This document shows, one piece after another, positions 18,799-27,470 of a stretch of DNA of 64,000 nucleotides. Under the pieces are notes generated by a model, which ran no database searches, was not told where the DNA came from, and worked only from the letters and a program-made list of their open reading frames with translations. The position numbers and the translations under genes were made by a program. Every line of letters begins with the position of its first letter. Position 1 is the first letter of the stretch. This DNA is from Clostridium fungisolvens (lineage in GTDB: Bacteria > Bacillota > Clostridia > Clostridiales > Clostridiaceae), in NCBI RefSeq assembly GCF_014193895.1, contig NZ_BLZR01000001.1:3720001-3784000 (forward strand), read 5' to 3'.

Positions 18799-19506
18799 TT
18801 ATATACATTTATAGAGTGGAACTAAATTTTCACCTTTAAGAGCATATAGTTCCTCTCTTTTTATATCAATAAAAGCTTCTTCTTCAAAATTTGAAGTATT
18901 GCTTCTCATGTAGGTTGCTAATAATTCTGGAGAAAGATGTTCCCTGCTTCCACAGCTAATTAAGGCATTAAGGATAAGTTTATCTTCATTAACCCAATAC
19001 TTAATTTCTTTTACCATAGGTTTTATATCAACCATCTTCTCCCCGTTTTTACTTTTCTTAAGTGTAACCCATTCATTTTGCTCTATAAGCTTTTCAACTT
19101 CTTGTATAATATTTTCTGTAGCATTATATTTGATTTTAATAATATATCTTGCTGCATCAATAAGAGCCATAGCTTGTGGCACTTTTTTCTCATTTTCTTT
19201 ATTTATAACCTTAACAGCCTCTAAAAACCTTATTCCCTTAGCTGAATTTGCATTTAATCTTTCTTTTACTTCCTCTACAGTTAAGTCCTCTGCGAGGCCA
19301 ATATCTAAATAATCTCCTTCAGAGTAAAACCCTACTGACAAAGGATTAGCTATTGATAGATTCATATGTGGGTTAAATCCCTTTGAATACTCAATAGGAA
19401 GATCTGCTCTTCTTATTACTCTTTGTATAGTTCTCATTAAATCAAGATGAGAGATAAATTTAATGTCGCTTTCTTTAGTAAATTTAATTAGATATCGCAC
19501 CAGCAA
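18799..19506 (-). CDS. DUF2344 / TIGR03936 protein, radical-SAM partner
   Basis: 235 residues, containing the family signature IKFISHLDLMRTIQRVIRRA near the N-terminus and SKGFNPHMNLSIANPLSVG. The function of the family is not established; it is nearly always encoded next to a TIGR03960 radical-SAM gene, as here, where the two overlap by 23 bp (19484-19506). The start is TTG (19504-19506) after AAGGGAAG, with a GTG two codons later as the alternative. The overlap suggests coupled translation and a shared task. Confidence 0.85.
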   Translation of the reverse strand: MLVRYLIKFTKESDIKFISHLDLMRTIQRVIRRADLPIEYSKGFNPHMNLSIANPLSVGFYSEGDYLDIGLAEDLTVEEVKERLNANSAKGIRFLEAVKVINKENEKKVPQAMALIDAARYIIKIKYNATENIIQEVEKLIEQNEWVTLKKSKNGEKMVDIKPMVKEIKYWVNEDKLILNALISCGSREHLSPELLATYMRSNTSNFEEEAFIDIKREELYALKGENLVPLYKCI

Positions 19507-21337
19507 AGCACTTCCCTTCTTTAAAGTTCACGTCGATTCCGCAGCCTGTACATCCAACTCTACAATTTTGAGTAACTGATGCTTTCTTAGCTTTTTCATT
19601 TTCAATTTCTAAATATTTTCTGTTTACTCCAATATCAATGAAATCCCAAGGTAAAACTTCATCATAAGATCTTTCTCTATAGCAATAGAAGTCTCCATCA
19701 ATACCACATTCTTCTAAAGCTTCTTGCCAAATTTCAAAGTTAAAGTACTCAGACCATCCATCAAACTTAGCACCTTTTTCATATGCCTTTACAAGTACGT
19801 CACAAAGCTTTCTATCACCTCTTGCAAATAAAGCTTCCATATAAGAAGTTTTTTGTGCATGGTAGTTATATATTATAGCTTTTGATTTTATGGAATCCCT
19901 AACTGCAGATATCTTATCTGACACTAGATCAATCCTCTCCATAGGAGCCCATTGGAATGGTGTGAATGGTTTAGGAACAAGTATCGAAGTACTTACTGTC
20001 ACTCTAAGCCCCTTATTTCTAACATTTTTAGGAACCTTAAAATATTCAGCAGTAATTTTTTCAGCTAAGCTACCTATCTCTCTTACGTCCTCTACGGTTT
20101 CATAAGGAAGACCTATCATGAAGTATAGCTTTAAACTACTCCAACCTGATTCAAAGGCACTTCTAGCAGCTTCAAGTATTCTTTCTTCTGTAAGACCTTT
20201 GTTTATAACATCTCTCATTCTTTGAGATCCTGCTTCAGGAGCAAATGTAAGCCCACTCTTTCTTACCTTTTGTATCTCTTTTATAAGATCAACTGAAAAA
20301 GCATCTACTCTTATTGAAGGAAGAGCTACCCCAACATTTTTTTCGCTATGTTCATTAATTAAATCAGTAACTAATCCCTGTATATCTGAATAGTCACAGG
20401 TACTTAATGAAGATAATGATATTTCGTCATATCCAGTACCTTGAACTAACTTTCTTGCATTTTCTAATAGAGTCTGTCTTGATTTTTCTCTTACTGGTCT
20501 ATATATCATTCCAGCTTGACAGAATCTGCAGCCATTTGTACAACCTCTAAATACTTCAAGTACAACTCTATCATGTACTATTTCAGTATACGGTACTATA
20601 AATTTATCTGGAAAAGATACCTTATCAAAATCATTTATAACTCTCTTCTGAACTTTAGCAGGTACATCTTCATACTTAGGCTTAAAGGATTTAATTGTAT
20701 TATCTTCGTTGTATTCAACATCGTAAAGGGAAGGAACATATATCCCTCTTATTTTAGATATTTCTCTAAGAAACTCTTTTTTCTTGCCTTTCCCCTTATA
20801 CTTTTTATACACATCAAGGACATCATTCATCATGTCCTCACCTTCTCCTATTTCGAAGAAGTCAACGATATCATATAAGGATTCTGGGTTGTAAGCACAA
20901 GGTCCCCCTGCCATAATTATAGGTTCCTCTTCTCTTCTCTCAGATGCTCTAATTGTTATTCCAGATAGATTTAACATATTTAATATATTTGTATAACTCA
21001 TCTCATATTGAAGAGTGAATCCAAGGATATCAAATTCATTTAAAGAGTCTTTTGTTTCAAGAGCAAATAGTGGTATATTGTTCTTTCTTAGTTCCTTTTC
21101 CATATCTGGCCAAGGTGCATAAGCTCTTTCACAATATGTATCATTTCTCTCATTTAGAGTATGATATAGTATTCTTGAACCTAAATGTGACATACCAACT
21201 TCGTATACATCAGGGAAACAAAAAGCAAATCTAATGTCTACTTCTTTAGGATCTTTTATAACCTGATTTAGTTCTCCCCCAACATACCTAGCAGGTTTCT
21301 CAACTTTATATAAAATATCATCTGTGATTCTAACCAT
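19484..21337 (-). CDS. TIGR03960-type radical-SAM protein
   Basis: 617 residues from the ATG at 21335-21337, which follows AGGAGG; an upstream in-frame ATG lacks a ribosome binding site. An N-terminal B12-binding-like region contains CFPDVYEVGMSHLG. The radical-SAM cluster motif is CTNGCRFC (CxxxCxxC), with SLSSLSTCDYS and FAPEAGSQRMR further on. The C-terminus adds CRVGCTGCGIDV, possibly a second iron-sulfur site. Reaction and substrate are unknown; the partner is DUF2344 and the downstream gene is rng, so an RNA-related role is a guess from context. Confidence 0.88.
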   Translation of the reverse strand: MVRITDDILYKVEKPARYVGGELNQVIKDPKEVDIRFAFCFPDVYEVGMSHLGSRILYHTLNERNDTYCERAYAPWPDMEKELRKNNIPLFALETKDSLNEFDILGFTLQYEMSYTNILNMLNLSGITIRASERREEEPIIMAGGPCAYNPESLYDIVDFFEIGEGEDMMNDVLDVYKKYKGKGKKKEFLREISKIRGIYVPSLYDVEYNEDNTIKSFKPKYEDVPAKVQKRVINDFDKVSFPDKFIVPYTEIVHDRVVLEVFRGCTNGCRFCQAGMIYRPVREKSRQTLLENARKLVQGTGYDEISLSSLSTCDYSDIQGLVTDLINEHSEKNVGVALPSIRVDAFSVDLIKEIQKVRKSGLTFAPEAGSQRMRDVINKGLTEERILEAARSAFESGWSSLKLYFMIGLPYETVEDVREIGSLAEKITAEYFKVPKNVRNKGLRVTVSTSILVPKPFTPFQWAPMERIDLVSDKISAVRDSIKSKAIIYNYHAQKTSYMEALFARGDRKLCDVLVKAYEKGAKFDGWSEYFNFEIWQEALEECGIDGDFYCYRERSYDEVLPWDFIDIGVNRKYLEIENEKAKKASVTQNCRVGCTGCGIDVNFKEGKCFAGAISN

Positions 21338-21416
21338 TTCTTTTCCTCCTAGATTTTTCACTGTATAATAATTTAACCTTTATTACTTTAATAAGCTTAT
21401 ACTTTCTTGTACTATT

Positions 21417-21606
21417 AAAAAATCATGAAGCGATTTTCTTCAGTGATTTTTTTTGCGCATCTGCCTTTTCTTAAGCGTATGTGAAGAAATTCTGGCAGGC
21501 GACAAATTCTTATCTTTTACTGTATGACCTAAAAGCTATTCAAATAAATTGAATTTACTAGGTTTAATCAGCATAAAAATTATATACATTCCTTTACAGT
21601 AAAAAA
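21417..21606 (+). repeat. Family A intergenic repeat, copy A3
   Basis: Plus-strand orientation: first hairpin ATCATGAAG/CTTCAGTGAT with T8 tail, second hairpin CTGCC-TTTTCTT...AAGAAA-GGCAG, TTTACTGTATGACC, and closing TTTACAGTAAAAAA. It fills most of the 338-bp gap between the radical-SAM gene and spoIVFB, lying downstream of spoIVFB. The rest of the gap is plain AT-rich DNA. Confidence 0.8.
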
Positions 21607-21675
21607 GAAGTATAATTAAATACTTCTTAGATTTACATCATATTATTTTATCATACCATTACTAATTAACCAATA

Positions 21676-22536
21676 CTATTTTTTCATCCAGCTGTTTTTA
21701 TAATTTATGTATTCTTCTAATGTTATATTACCATGGGTCTTTAACGCTTCAATAAGCTCATCTTCATGGATTACATCTGTTAATCTAAGCTCATCATCTA
21801 GTATATAAAAGGTGTTGAACTTATTTTTATCTACTAATCCTAATACATTAATCAATCCTAATTTAAAGTGAACAGATATGGTCTTATTATATATATATTT
21901 CTTTTTCCCAAGTCTCGTTCTCTTCTTTATTATATCTCCCATAATGATATACATTACCTTTCTTTTTTCATTATATGTTATAAATAGTATAAAGCATGAT
22001 GTAAGTAATACGCTAAGATTAAATATATGTATTGTAGATAAGTAAATAAATATGCCAATCCCTATTATCCCTACCCCATAGCTTATATATGAAGTTATAA
22101 TATGAGCCTTCTTATAGAACATTCTAGAACTTAAAAGAGTTCTTAAAATTTTTGATCCGTCTAACGGATATGCTGGAAGAAGATTGAACATTCCCAAAAC
22201 TAAGTTTATCTCCATGGAATTATTAATAAACTCTGCAGGAACTACCTTGTAGGCCATGTATAATATACCAAACATAATAAAATTAAAAGCCGGTCCTGAA
22301 ATTGAAAGAAGTATTTCTTCTTTATGAGTTAATCCATCAAAATCACTTAGTTCTAAAGCAGTTCCAAAGGGATGAATCTTAAAGTTATCTATACTTAGGT
22401 TCATCCACTTTGCTACAATATAATGAGTCATCTCATGGAGCATTATCCATAAAAAACCTAAAAATATCATAGACCTAAATCCTAAAATAAAAAATATAAG
22501 TATTTGCGGAATTAGCCACTTGCTTATTTTTACCAT
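21676..22536 (-). CDS. spoIVFB: SpoIVFB-type intramembrane metalloprotease (M50)
   Basis: Site-2-protease-like enzyme that in Bacillus cleaves pro-sigma-K inside the mother-cell membrane during sporulation. 286 residues with several membrane helices; zinc motif His34-Glu35-x-x-His38 (HEMTHY) and third ligand in NLLPAYPLDGSKIL. The C-terminal soluble part (about 190-286) is the region that corresponds to the CBS domain. RBS AGGAGAA. It starts 24 bp after the SpoIVFA-like gene, the pairing seen in Bacillus and clostridia. Confidence 0.9.
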   Translation of the reverse strand: MVKISKWLIPQILIFFILGFRSMIFLGFLWIMLHEMTHYIVAKWMNLSIDNFKIHPFGTALELSDFDGLTHKEEILLSISGPAFNFIMFGILYMAYKVVPAEFINNSMEINLVLGMFNLLPAYPLDGSKILRTLLSSRMFYKKAHIITSYISYGVGIIGIGIFIYLSTIHIFNLSVLLTSCFILFITYNEKRKVMYIIMGDIIKKRTRLGKKKYIYNKTISVHFKLGLINVLGLVDKNKFNTFYILDDELRLTDVIHEDELIEALKTHGNITLEEYINYKNSWMKK

Positions 22537-22559
22537 TAAATTCTCCTAAAGAATTGCTA

Positions 22560-23372
22560 CTAAAATGTCATATATTCCTTTGGGTCTTTATTCTCTCCCA
22601 TATAGCTCAAAGAAAATATAATACATGCCTTACTCAAACTTTGTATACTCTGACTTTTACCTAAAAATTGGCCTTTATCTACTTTCTCGCCTTCTTTTAC
22701 CCCTACTTCTTTTAATCCAGAGCATTTTGTCTCTATTCCATTTCCATGATCAATAATTACATAGCTACCAATATCTTTCTCATCAGCCACTTTCTTTACT
22801 GTTCCTTCATTAGGTGCTATCACCTCTGTGTTCTCATTTATATCTATTACTATTGATTTATCTGTTTGCTTTGCACTGAGCTCACTATCTACTTTTCCTT
22901 TAACAGGGGTTACAAAACTCTCTTTCGATTTTTCTTTAAGTGTTTTTTCTCCAGTTACATTGGACTTAAAGGTCTCAATATAATCTTCTAAGTTATCCCT
23001 AAGACTTGTAGTATCTTTAAAATTTATATTGCTTATGTATGAAACTATTTTAGGATCCAAATACTTATTATAATCAAGGTTGTTGTTGATTATATCTTTT
23101 GCATACTTGTAGGCCACTGTTGTTTGAGGCGTGGCTATAGTTTTACATACAATAACAAAAGCAGTTAAGCATAGAACCCCTATAAGTTCTTGCGTTATCC
23201 TGTTTAAAATTACATTTTTATTAATTCCGTTAAAATTGTTTGCTCCAGCACTATATTCTCTTTTGCTAGTATGAGTTTCTTGCACTCCATATGCAGCGTA
23301 TGGATTCTGTGTTCTTTGTCTTTGCAATATTTTTGCATAGTAGCTCTCATATTCATTATTATACTTTCCCAT
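22560..23372 (-). CDS. spoIVFA: SpoIVFA-like membrane protein with degenerate LytM (M23) domain
   Basis: 270 residues: a hydrophilic N-terminal stretch (1-55), one membrane helix (about 58-76), a linker, and a C-terminal LytM/M23-like fold (about 170-265; KSIVIDINENTEVIAPNEG, VIIDHGNGIE). The catalytic HxH of active M23 peptidases is absent; the corresponding place reads ETKCSGLK. So it is presumably a regulatory partner, as SpoIVFA is for SpoIVFB in Bacillus. RBS GGGAGG. The gene directly precedes spoIVFB. Confidence 0.82.
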   Translation of the reverse strand: MGKYNNEYESYYAKILQRQRTQNPYAAYGVQETHTSKREYSAGANNFNGINKNVILNRITQELIGVLCLTAFVIVCKTIATPQTTVAYKYAKDIINNNLDYNKYLDPKIVSYISNINFKDTTSLRDNLEDYIETFKSNVTGEKTLKEKSKESFVTPVKGKVDSELSAKQTDKSIVIDINENTEVIAPNEGTVKKVADEKDIGSYVIIDHGNGIETKCSGLKEVGVKEGEKVDKGQFLGKSQSIQSLSKACIIFSLSYMGENKDPKEYMTF

Positions 23373-23432
23373 CCTTTTCCTCCCACGTTCACAAATATTT
23401 ATATAGATAAACTACCCCAGTCTCAATTTACG

Positions 23433-23527
23433 GATGTACTACTTCGTAATAAAGTTTATATTTTTAAATTCTCTCACCAGAAGCCGTGAGAGTTTTAAAA
23501 ATAGATTTCATTTCTGAATGGTACATC
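23433..23527. repeat. Family C palindrome, copy C1
   Basis: Ends GATGTACTACTTCG (23433-23446) and CTGAATGGTACATC (23514-23527) are imperfect inverted repeats. The core is TTTTTAAATTCTCTCAC / GTGAGAGTTTTAAAAA around a short loop, nearly identical to copies C2 and C3. It lies in the 406-bp gap between spoIVFA and mgsA. Confidence 0.75.
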
Positions 23528-23604
23528 TTTATATCAAGTTCATATTATATATATTTGCGATAGGTAAATTATATGATAAAAGTATACAAGAAAGTTGCAG
23601 CACT

Positions 23605-23699
23605 AATGTACCACTTCGTAATAAAACTTATATTTTTAAATTCTCTCACCAGGACCCGTGAGAGTTTTAAAAATAGATTTCGGATCGAAGTGGTACATC
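23605..23699. repeat. Family C palindrome, copy C2
   Basis: ATGTACCACTTCG (23606-23618) and CGAAGTGGTACAT (23686-23698) are perfect inverted ends, with the CTCTCAC/GTGAGAG core between them. It lies 77 bp from copy C1 in the same gap. Confidence 0.8.
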
Positions 23700-23712
23700 C
23701 ATAATAAAACAA

Positions 23713-23757
23713 AACACTACTTAAATCATAGTTATCTCCTATAATCTAAGTAGTGTT
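23713..23757 (-). terminator. Terminator of mgsA
   Basis: AACACTACTTAAAT (23713-23726) pairs with ATCTAAGTAGTGTT (23744-23757) with one wobble; TTGTTTTATT follows on the minus strand. It lies just after the mgsA stop. Confidence 0.75.
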
Positions 23758-23778
23758 CTATCTTCTATAAAAGTCTAT

Positions 23779-24141
23779 TTATTTTAGTGATTTCATAAAA
23801 ACTTCTGCACTTCCTACATTAGTTGCAACGGGTATATGATGAACATCACATAATCTTATCAATGCCGTAACGTCTGGTTCATGTGGCTGAGCAGTCAAAG
23901 GGTCCCTTAAAAATATAACTAAATCCATATTTCCTTCAGCAATTTTACTTCCTATTTGTTGATCTCCACCAAGAGGTCCTGATAAAAATCTATGTACTAA
24001 AAGTCCAGTTTCTTCAGTTATTCTTTTTCCTGTAGTTCCTGTTGCATATAAAGTATGCTTTTCAAAAATATGCTTGTATCTACTTACAAATTCTAGCATA
24101 TCATCTTTCTTCTCATCATGTGCTATTAGTGAAATATTCAT
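23779..24141 (-). CDS. mgsA: Methylglyoxal synthase
   Basis: Converts dihydroxyacetone phosphate to methylglyoxal and phosphate, a bypass of lower glycolysis. 120 residues, with [14 protein letters not shown] start ([13 protein letters not shown]), GTTGKRI phosphate-binding loop, [11 protein letters not shown], the catalytic-Asp segment [14 protein letters not shown], and [11 protein letters not shown] with the active-site His. It is 15 bp downstream of rodA, a location common in clostridia. Confidence 0.95.
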   Translation of the reverse strand: MNISLIAHDEKKDDMLEFVSRYKHIFEKHTLYATGTTGKRITEETGLLVHRFLSGPLGGDQQIGSKIAEGNMDLVIFLRDPLTAQPHEPDVTALIRLCDVHHIPVATNVGSAEVFMKSLK

Positions 24142-24156
24142 AATACCCTTTTCCCC

Positions 24157-25281
24157 CTAAAAATTAATCTTTTTCTTTCTCATACCAATATTTATAATTA
24201 AGGCTATAGACATTATAGTGGTCAAAAGTGAACTACCACCATAACTAACTAGCGGCAAAGTTATTCCTGTGATAGGCATAATCCCAATAGTCATCCCAAT
24301 ATTTTGTAAGATTGCAAATAGAAAATAGGATGCCATACCAACACAGATGATTGACCCAAAAACATCTTTTGAATTCTTTGCTGTTCTTATAGTTCTATAA
24401 ATTAATATTCCATATAGTATGAGTAGAACTATAGCACCAATTGTTCCCCAATGTTCCCCAATGACAGCAAAAATAAAATCTGTTTGTTTTTCTGGAACAA
24501 ATTGTCCAACATAACTAGTTCCTGCATCTTGGGATAATTTCAGCCCAGTTCCAAAGAAGCCTCCTGACCCAATACCAGTCATAGATTGCATCAATTGAAG
24601 CCCAGCGCCAAGCTCGTCCGCTTCCGGATTTAAAAAAGATACAAGTCTTCTTTTTTGATAAACTTCAATTAATCCCGAATTCCATAAAAGCATAATTCCC
24701 ACAACTAGAGACGAGAGTCCCCCTACAATAATCCTAATATCTAGCCCTGCACAGAAGAAAATACCTAATACGATAAAAAAACACACCATTGTCATTCCCA
24801 TATCAGGCTCGATTACTATAAGTGCTACTGGCAATAAAGTATATGCGGCTAAAATCATAAAATTCTTTAAGTTATTAATTTTCAACTCCAGTTCGTCCAT
24901 CTTCTTAGCTAACATAAATATCAAGGCTATCTTCGCTACCTCTGAAGCTTGTATCTGAAATAATGATCCAATCTTTATCCAACCTGTAGCGCCATTTATA
25001 GTTGCTCCCATAAACTTTGTATAGATAAGTAACAAAATTGATATCCAATATAAAATTGGTACAAAATTTCTAAGTATATTGTAATCAACAAGTATGATAA
25101 AGTACATTACCACAAGAGATACTCCGAACCACAGAAGCTGTTTCTTTGCATCAGATGCATCAGGTTTCATAGCTGCATAGATATTAACTATTCCAAATAA
25201 CACTATTAAAATTGTTGCAATAAGGATACTAAAATCCATTTCTCTGAGAAGTTTAGTATCTAGCTTTAACCTTTTAAGCAT
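24157..25281 (-). CDS. rodA: RodA-type SEDS peptidoglycan glycosyltransferase
   Basis: Polytopic membrane polymerase that builds lateral-wall glycan with PBP2. 374 residues, about ten membrane helices; SEDS signatures GSLFQIQASEVAKIALI, EPDMGMT and the C-terminal GITLPLVSYGGSSLL. The nearby mrdA and mreBCD genes favour RodA over FtsW/SpoVE. RBS GGAGG. Confidence 0.9.
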   Translation of the reverse strand: MLKRLKLDTKLLREMDFSILIATILIVLFGIVNIYAAMKPDASDAKKQLLWFGVSLVVMYFIILVDYNILRNFVPILYWISILLLIYTKFMGATINGATGWIKIGSLFQIQASEVAKIALIFMLAKKMDELELKINNLKNFMILAAYTLLPVALIVIEPDMGMTMVCFFIVLGIFFCAGLDIRIIVGGLSSLVVGIMLLWNSGLIEVYQKRRLVSFLNPEADELGAGLQLMQSMTGIGSGGFFGTGLKLSQDAGTSYVGQFVPEKQTDFIFAVIGEHWGTIGAIVLLILYGILIYRTIRTAKNSKDVFGSIICVGMASYFLFAILQNIGMTIGIMPITGITLPLVSYGGSSLLTTIMSIALIINIGMRKKKINF

Positions 25282-25414
25282 GGTACTACCTCCACAACTT
25301 TAGTTTTTAATAAACATCTTTAGTTAAATCAAAAGTTCTAAGCGCATATACATATTATATCTTAAAAGCTTAAAAATCTAAACTACAAAATAGTTAAAAT
25401 AAATACAAAATTCA

Positions 25415-25451
25415 ATCCACATAGCTGCATTAAAAGATACAGTATGTGGAT
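25415..25451 (-). terminator. Terminator of minCDE
   Basis: ATCCACATA (25415-25423) and TATGTGGAT (25443-25451) flank a loop; T-rich DNA follows on the minus strand, 23 bp after the minE stop. rodA therefore has its own upstream region (25282-25414). Confidence 0.7.
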
Positions 25452-25473
25452 TATCTTTGCATATATTTCTTTA

Positions 25474-25740
25474 TTATCTTCCTCTTACATTTTTTATAGG
25501 AATATTAGCTACTAAGGCAGGTGAGTCCCCTTCCATTTCACCAGTTTTGGTTATTGTAATATCAATATCATCACTATCAATTTCTACGTATTTTGAAATA
25601 ACCTCAAGAATTTCTTGTTTTATATTTTCCAAGACTTCAGGCGCTAAGTCTCCTCTATCATGTATTAGTATTAGTTTTAGTCTGTCTTTTGCTACGTCCT
25701 TAGGTGTTGGCTTATTAGAGAACATTTTAAATAAATCCAT
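25474..25740 (-). CDS. minE: Cell division topological specificity factor MinE
   Basis: 88 residues. The N-terminal MDLFKMFS is the membrane-targeting start, followed by the anti-MinCD helix (KDVAKDRLKLILIHDR), with a C-terminal topology domain. It stimulates MinD ATPase and drives pole-to-pole oscillation. The gene follows minD by 12 bp. Presence of MinE rather than DivIVA-based control is usual in clostridia. Confidence 0.94.
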   Translation of the reverse strand: MDLFKMFSNKPTPKDVAKDRLKLILIHDRGDLAPEVLENIKQEILEVISKYVEIDSDDIDITITKTGEMEGDSPALVANIPIKNVRGR

Positions 25741-25752
25741 TTACAACACCTC

Positions 25753-26550
25753 CTATTTCTTTTTGAATAATCTTTTTAAAGAATTAAAGAAACCGCCCGC
25801 CTCGTTACTCAAGTCTAAAAGTGGAACTTCTTCACCTGTTATTCTTTTTGCTATATTTCTGAATGCTTGTCCAGCAAAAGCTTTATCGTCTAATACTATC
25901 GGCTCTCCCTTATTAGTAGAAACTGTAATAGTCTTATCATCAGGCACTATACCAAGAAGCTTTACTGATAATGTTTCAATTATATCTGGAACATCTAGCA
26001 TATCTCCTCTTTGAGTCATTTCATAATTCAATCTATTTACTACCACCTGATGGTCTTCTAAACCTTTAGCATCAAGTTTACCTATTACTCTATCAGCATC
26101 TCTAACAGATGTAATTTCAGGGTTTACAACAACAACTGCTCTATCTGCACCTACTATGGCATTTTCAAAACCTTGTTCTATACCAGCAGGACAATCTATT
26201 AATACATAATCAAACTCTTCCTTAAGCTCATTTACAAGCTTTAACATCTGCTGTGGGCTGATATCGTTTTTATCTTTAGTTTGAGCTGTTGGCAGCAAAA
26301 ATAAATTTGAAAATCTCTTATCCTTTATTAATGCTTGCTTTGTTCTACATCTATTTTCTATTACATCAATAATAGTGTAAACTATTCTATTTTCTAAACC
26401 TAAAAGAACATCTAAATTTCTAAGACCTGTATCCCCATCTACCACTACTACCTTTTTACCTAAAGCTGCTAAGGCTGTACCTATATTGGCAGTGGTTGTA
26501 GTTTTTCCAACTCCACCTTTGCCTGATGTAATTACTATTGAAACTCCCAT
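25753..26550 (-). CDS. minD: Septum-site determining ATPase MinD
   Basis: 265 residues: deviant Walker A SGKGGVGKTTTTANIG near the N-terminus, switch I VVVDGDTGLRNLD, Walker B YVLIDCPAGIEQG, and a C-terminal amphipathic membrane-targeting helix (FFNSLKRLFKKK). It recruits MinC to the membrane. RBS GGAGGG. Middle gene of minC-minD-minE. Confidence 0.96.
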   Translation of the reverse strand: MGVSIVITSGKGGVGKTTTTANIGTALAALGKKVVVVDGDTGLRNLDVLLGLENRIVYTIIDVIENRCRTKQALIKDKRFSNLFLLPTAQTKDKNDISPQQMLKLVNELKEEFDYVLIDCPAGIEQGFENAIVGADRAVVVVNPEITSVRDADRVIGKLDAKGLEDHQVVVNRLNYEMTQRGDMLDVPDIIETLSVKLLGIVPDDKTITVSTNKGEPIVLDDKAFAGQAFRNIAKRITGEEVPLLDLSNEAGGFFNSLKRLFKKK

Positions 26551-26554
26551 TTCC

Positions 26555-27199
26555 TTAATCCCTCCATGTACTTATGTATTTATTAGGTAAGTATGGCTCA
26601 ACAACTATTTCCCCATCCTTAATCTTTGCTACCTCTGGATATGTAGGTTTCTCTCCTTCTGGAGATATTGTAATCAAGTTACCAATACTTAAAATTTCAG
26701 GTTGAAGCATAAATGCTGCAATAATCGATTTTTTATTCCCATTGATTCCAGCATGCACCTGACCCTTTATACTACCTAAAACTATTATATTTCCAGCTGC
26801 TGATACTTCAGCACCATTGTTTATATCACCTATAATAACTATATTACCCGGGTAATTAATACTTTGACCACCTCTTACTGTTTTTCTTATAAATTTAGTT
26901 CTTCCTTCATATACTCCAGTAAAAGTTTTACTTTCTTTTTCTTCCTTCTCTTGGAATATACAATCCTTAATCATGATTTCATCAAAGAGAACATCCTTTA
27001 ACCTTCTCATTTGCTTATCATTTATATGTTTCAAATCGGCAATAAAAGTCAGAGTGGCTCCCACATAAAACTGTTTACCAGAATTTAGCCTCTCTAATAG
27101 TTTTTCGAGCATTTCGTCAAAGTCTTTAAACTTATCCATATTTATTAGGGCTATAATTCCTTCTCTGTTTCCTTTTATAAAAATACCCTCGTCTAACAT
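26555..27199 (-). CDS. minC: Septum-site determining protein MinC
   Basis: Inhibits FtsZ polymerisation away from midcell. 214 residues from the ATG at 27197-27199, which follows GGAGG; an ATG four codons earlier has no ribosome binding site. An N-terminal FtsZ-binding domain (about 1-95) and a C-terminal right-handed beta-helix (about 105-210; [20 protein letters not shown]) that binds MinD. The minC-minD gap is 4 bp. Confidence 0.92.
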   Translation of the reverse strand: MLDEGIFIKGNREGIIALINMDKFKDFDEMLEKLLERLNSGKQFYVGATLTFIADLKHINDKQMRRLKDVLFDEIMIKDCIFQEKEEKESKTFTGVYEGRTKFIRKTVRGGQSINYPGNIVIIGDINNGAEVSAAGNIIVLGSIKGQVHAGINGNKKSIIAAFMLQPEILSIGNLITISPEGEKPTYPEVAKIKDGEIVVEPYLPNKYISTWRD

Positions 27200-27366
27200 A
27201 AAAACCTCCAAAGCTTACCCTACTTATGTTCTAATTCAACAACAACTGATAAAAATCCTTTTTAAATCCATAAAATAATTATATCATCTACATAATATAT
27301 ATAAAGTTTTTTCTACAATTTAAATATAAATTTTAATACATATTAATATAATAAATATTTTTTTGT

Positions 27367-27455
27367 AAAAAAAAGTCGCTGAAATGATCTTCTTCAGCGA
27401 CTTTTTTAACGCATCTGCCTTTTCTAAACGTATGTGAAGAAATTCTGGCAGGCTA
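27367..27455 (+). repeat. Family A intergenic repeat, truncated copy A4
   Basis: Only the first two hairpins remain: AAGTCGCTGAA/TTCAGCGACTT (27374-27402 core, flanked by A8 and T6) and CTGCC-TTTTCT...AGAAA-GGCAG. The distal ACTGTA...TACAGT half is missing where the mrdA 3' end begins (stop at 27471). On the minus strand the first hairpin is a credible terminator for mrdA. Confidence 0.75.
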
Positions 27456-27470
27456 TATATAATTATTTTT

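Noticed and set aside
23433..23699. Closely spaced similar repeats as a CRISPR array
   Set aside because: Only two copies, about 95 bp each and internally palindromic, with a 77-bp spacing and no cas genes.
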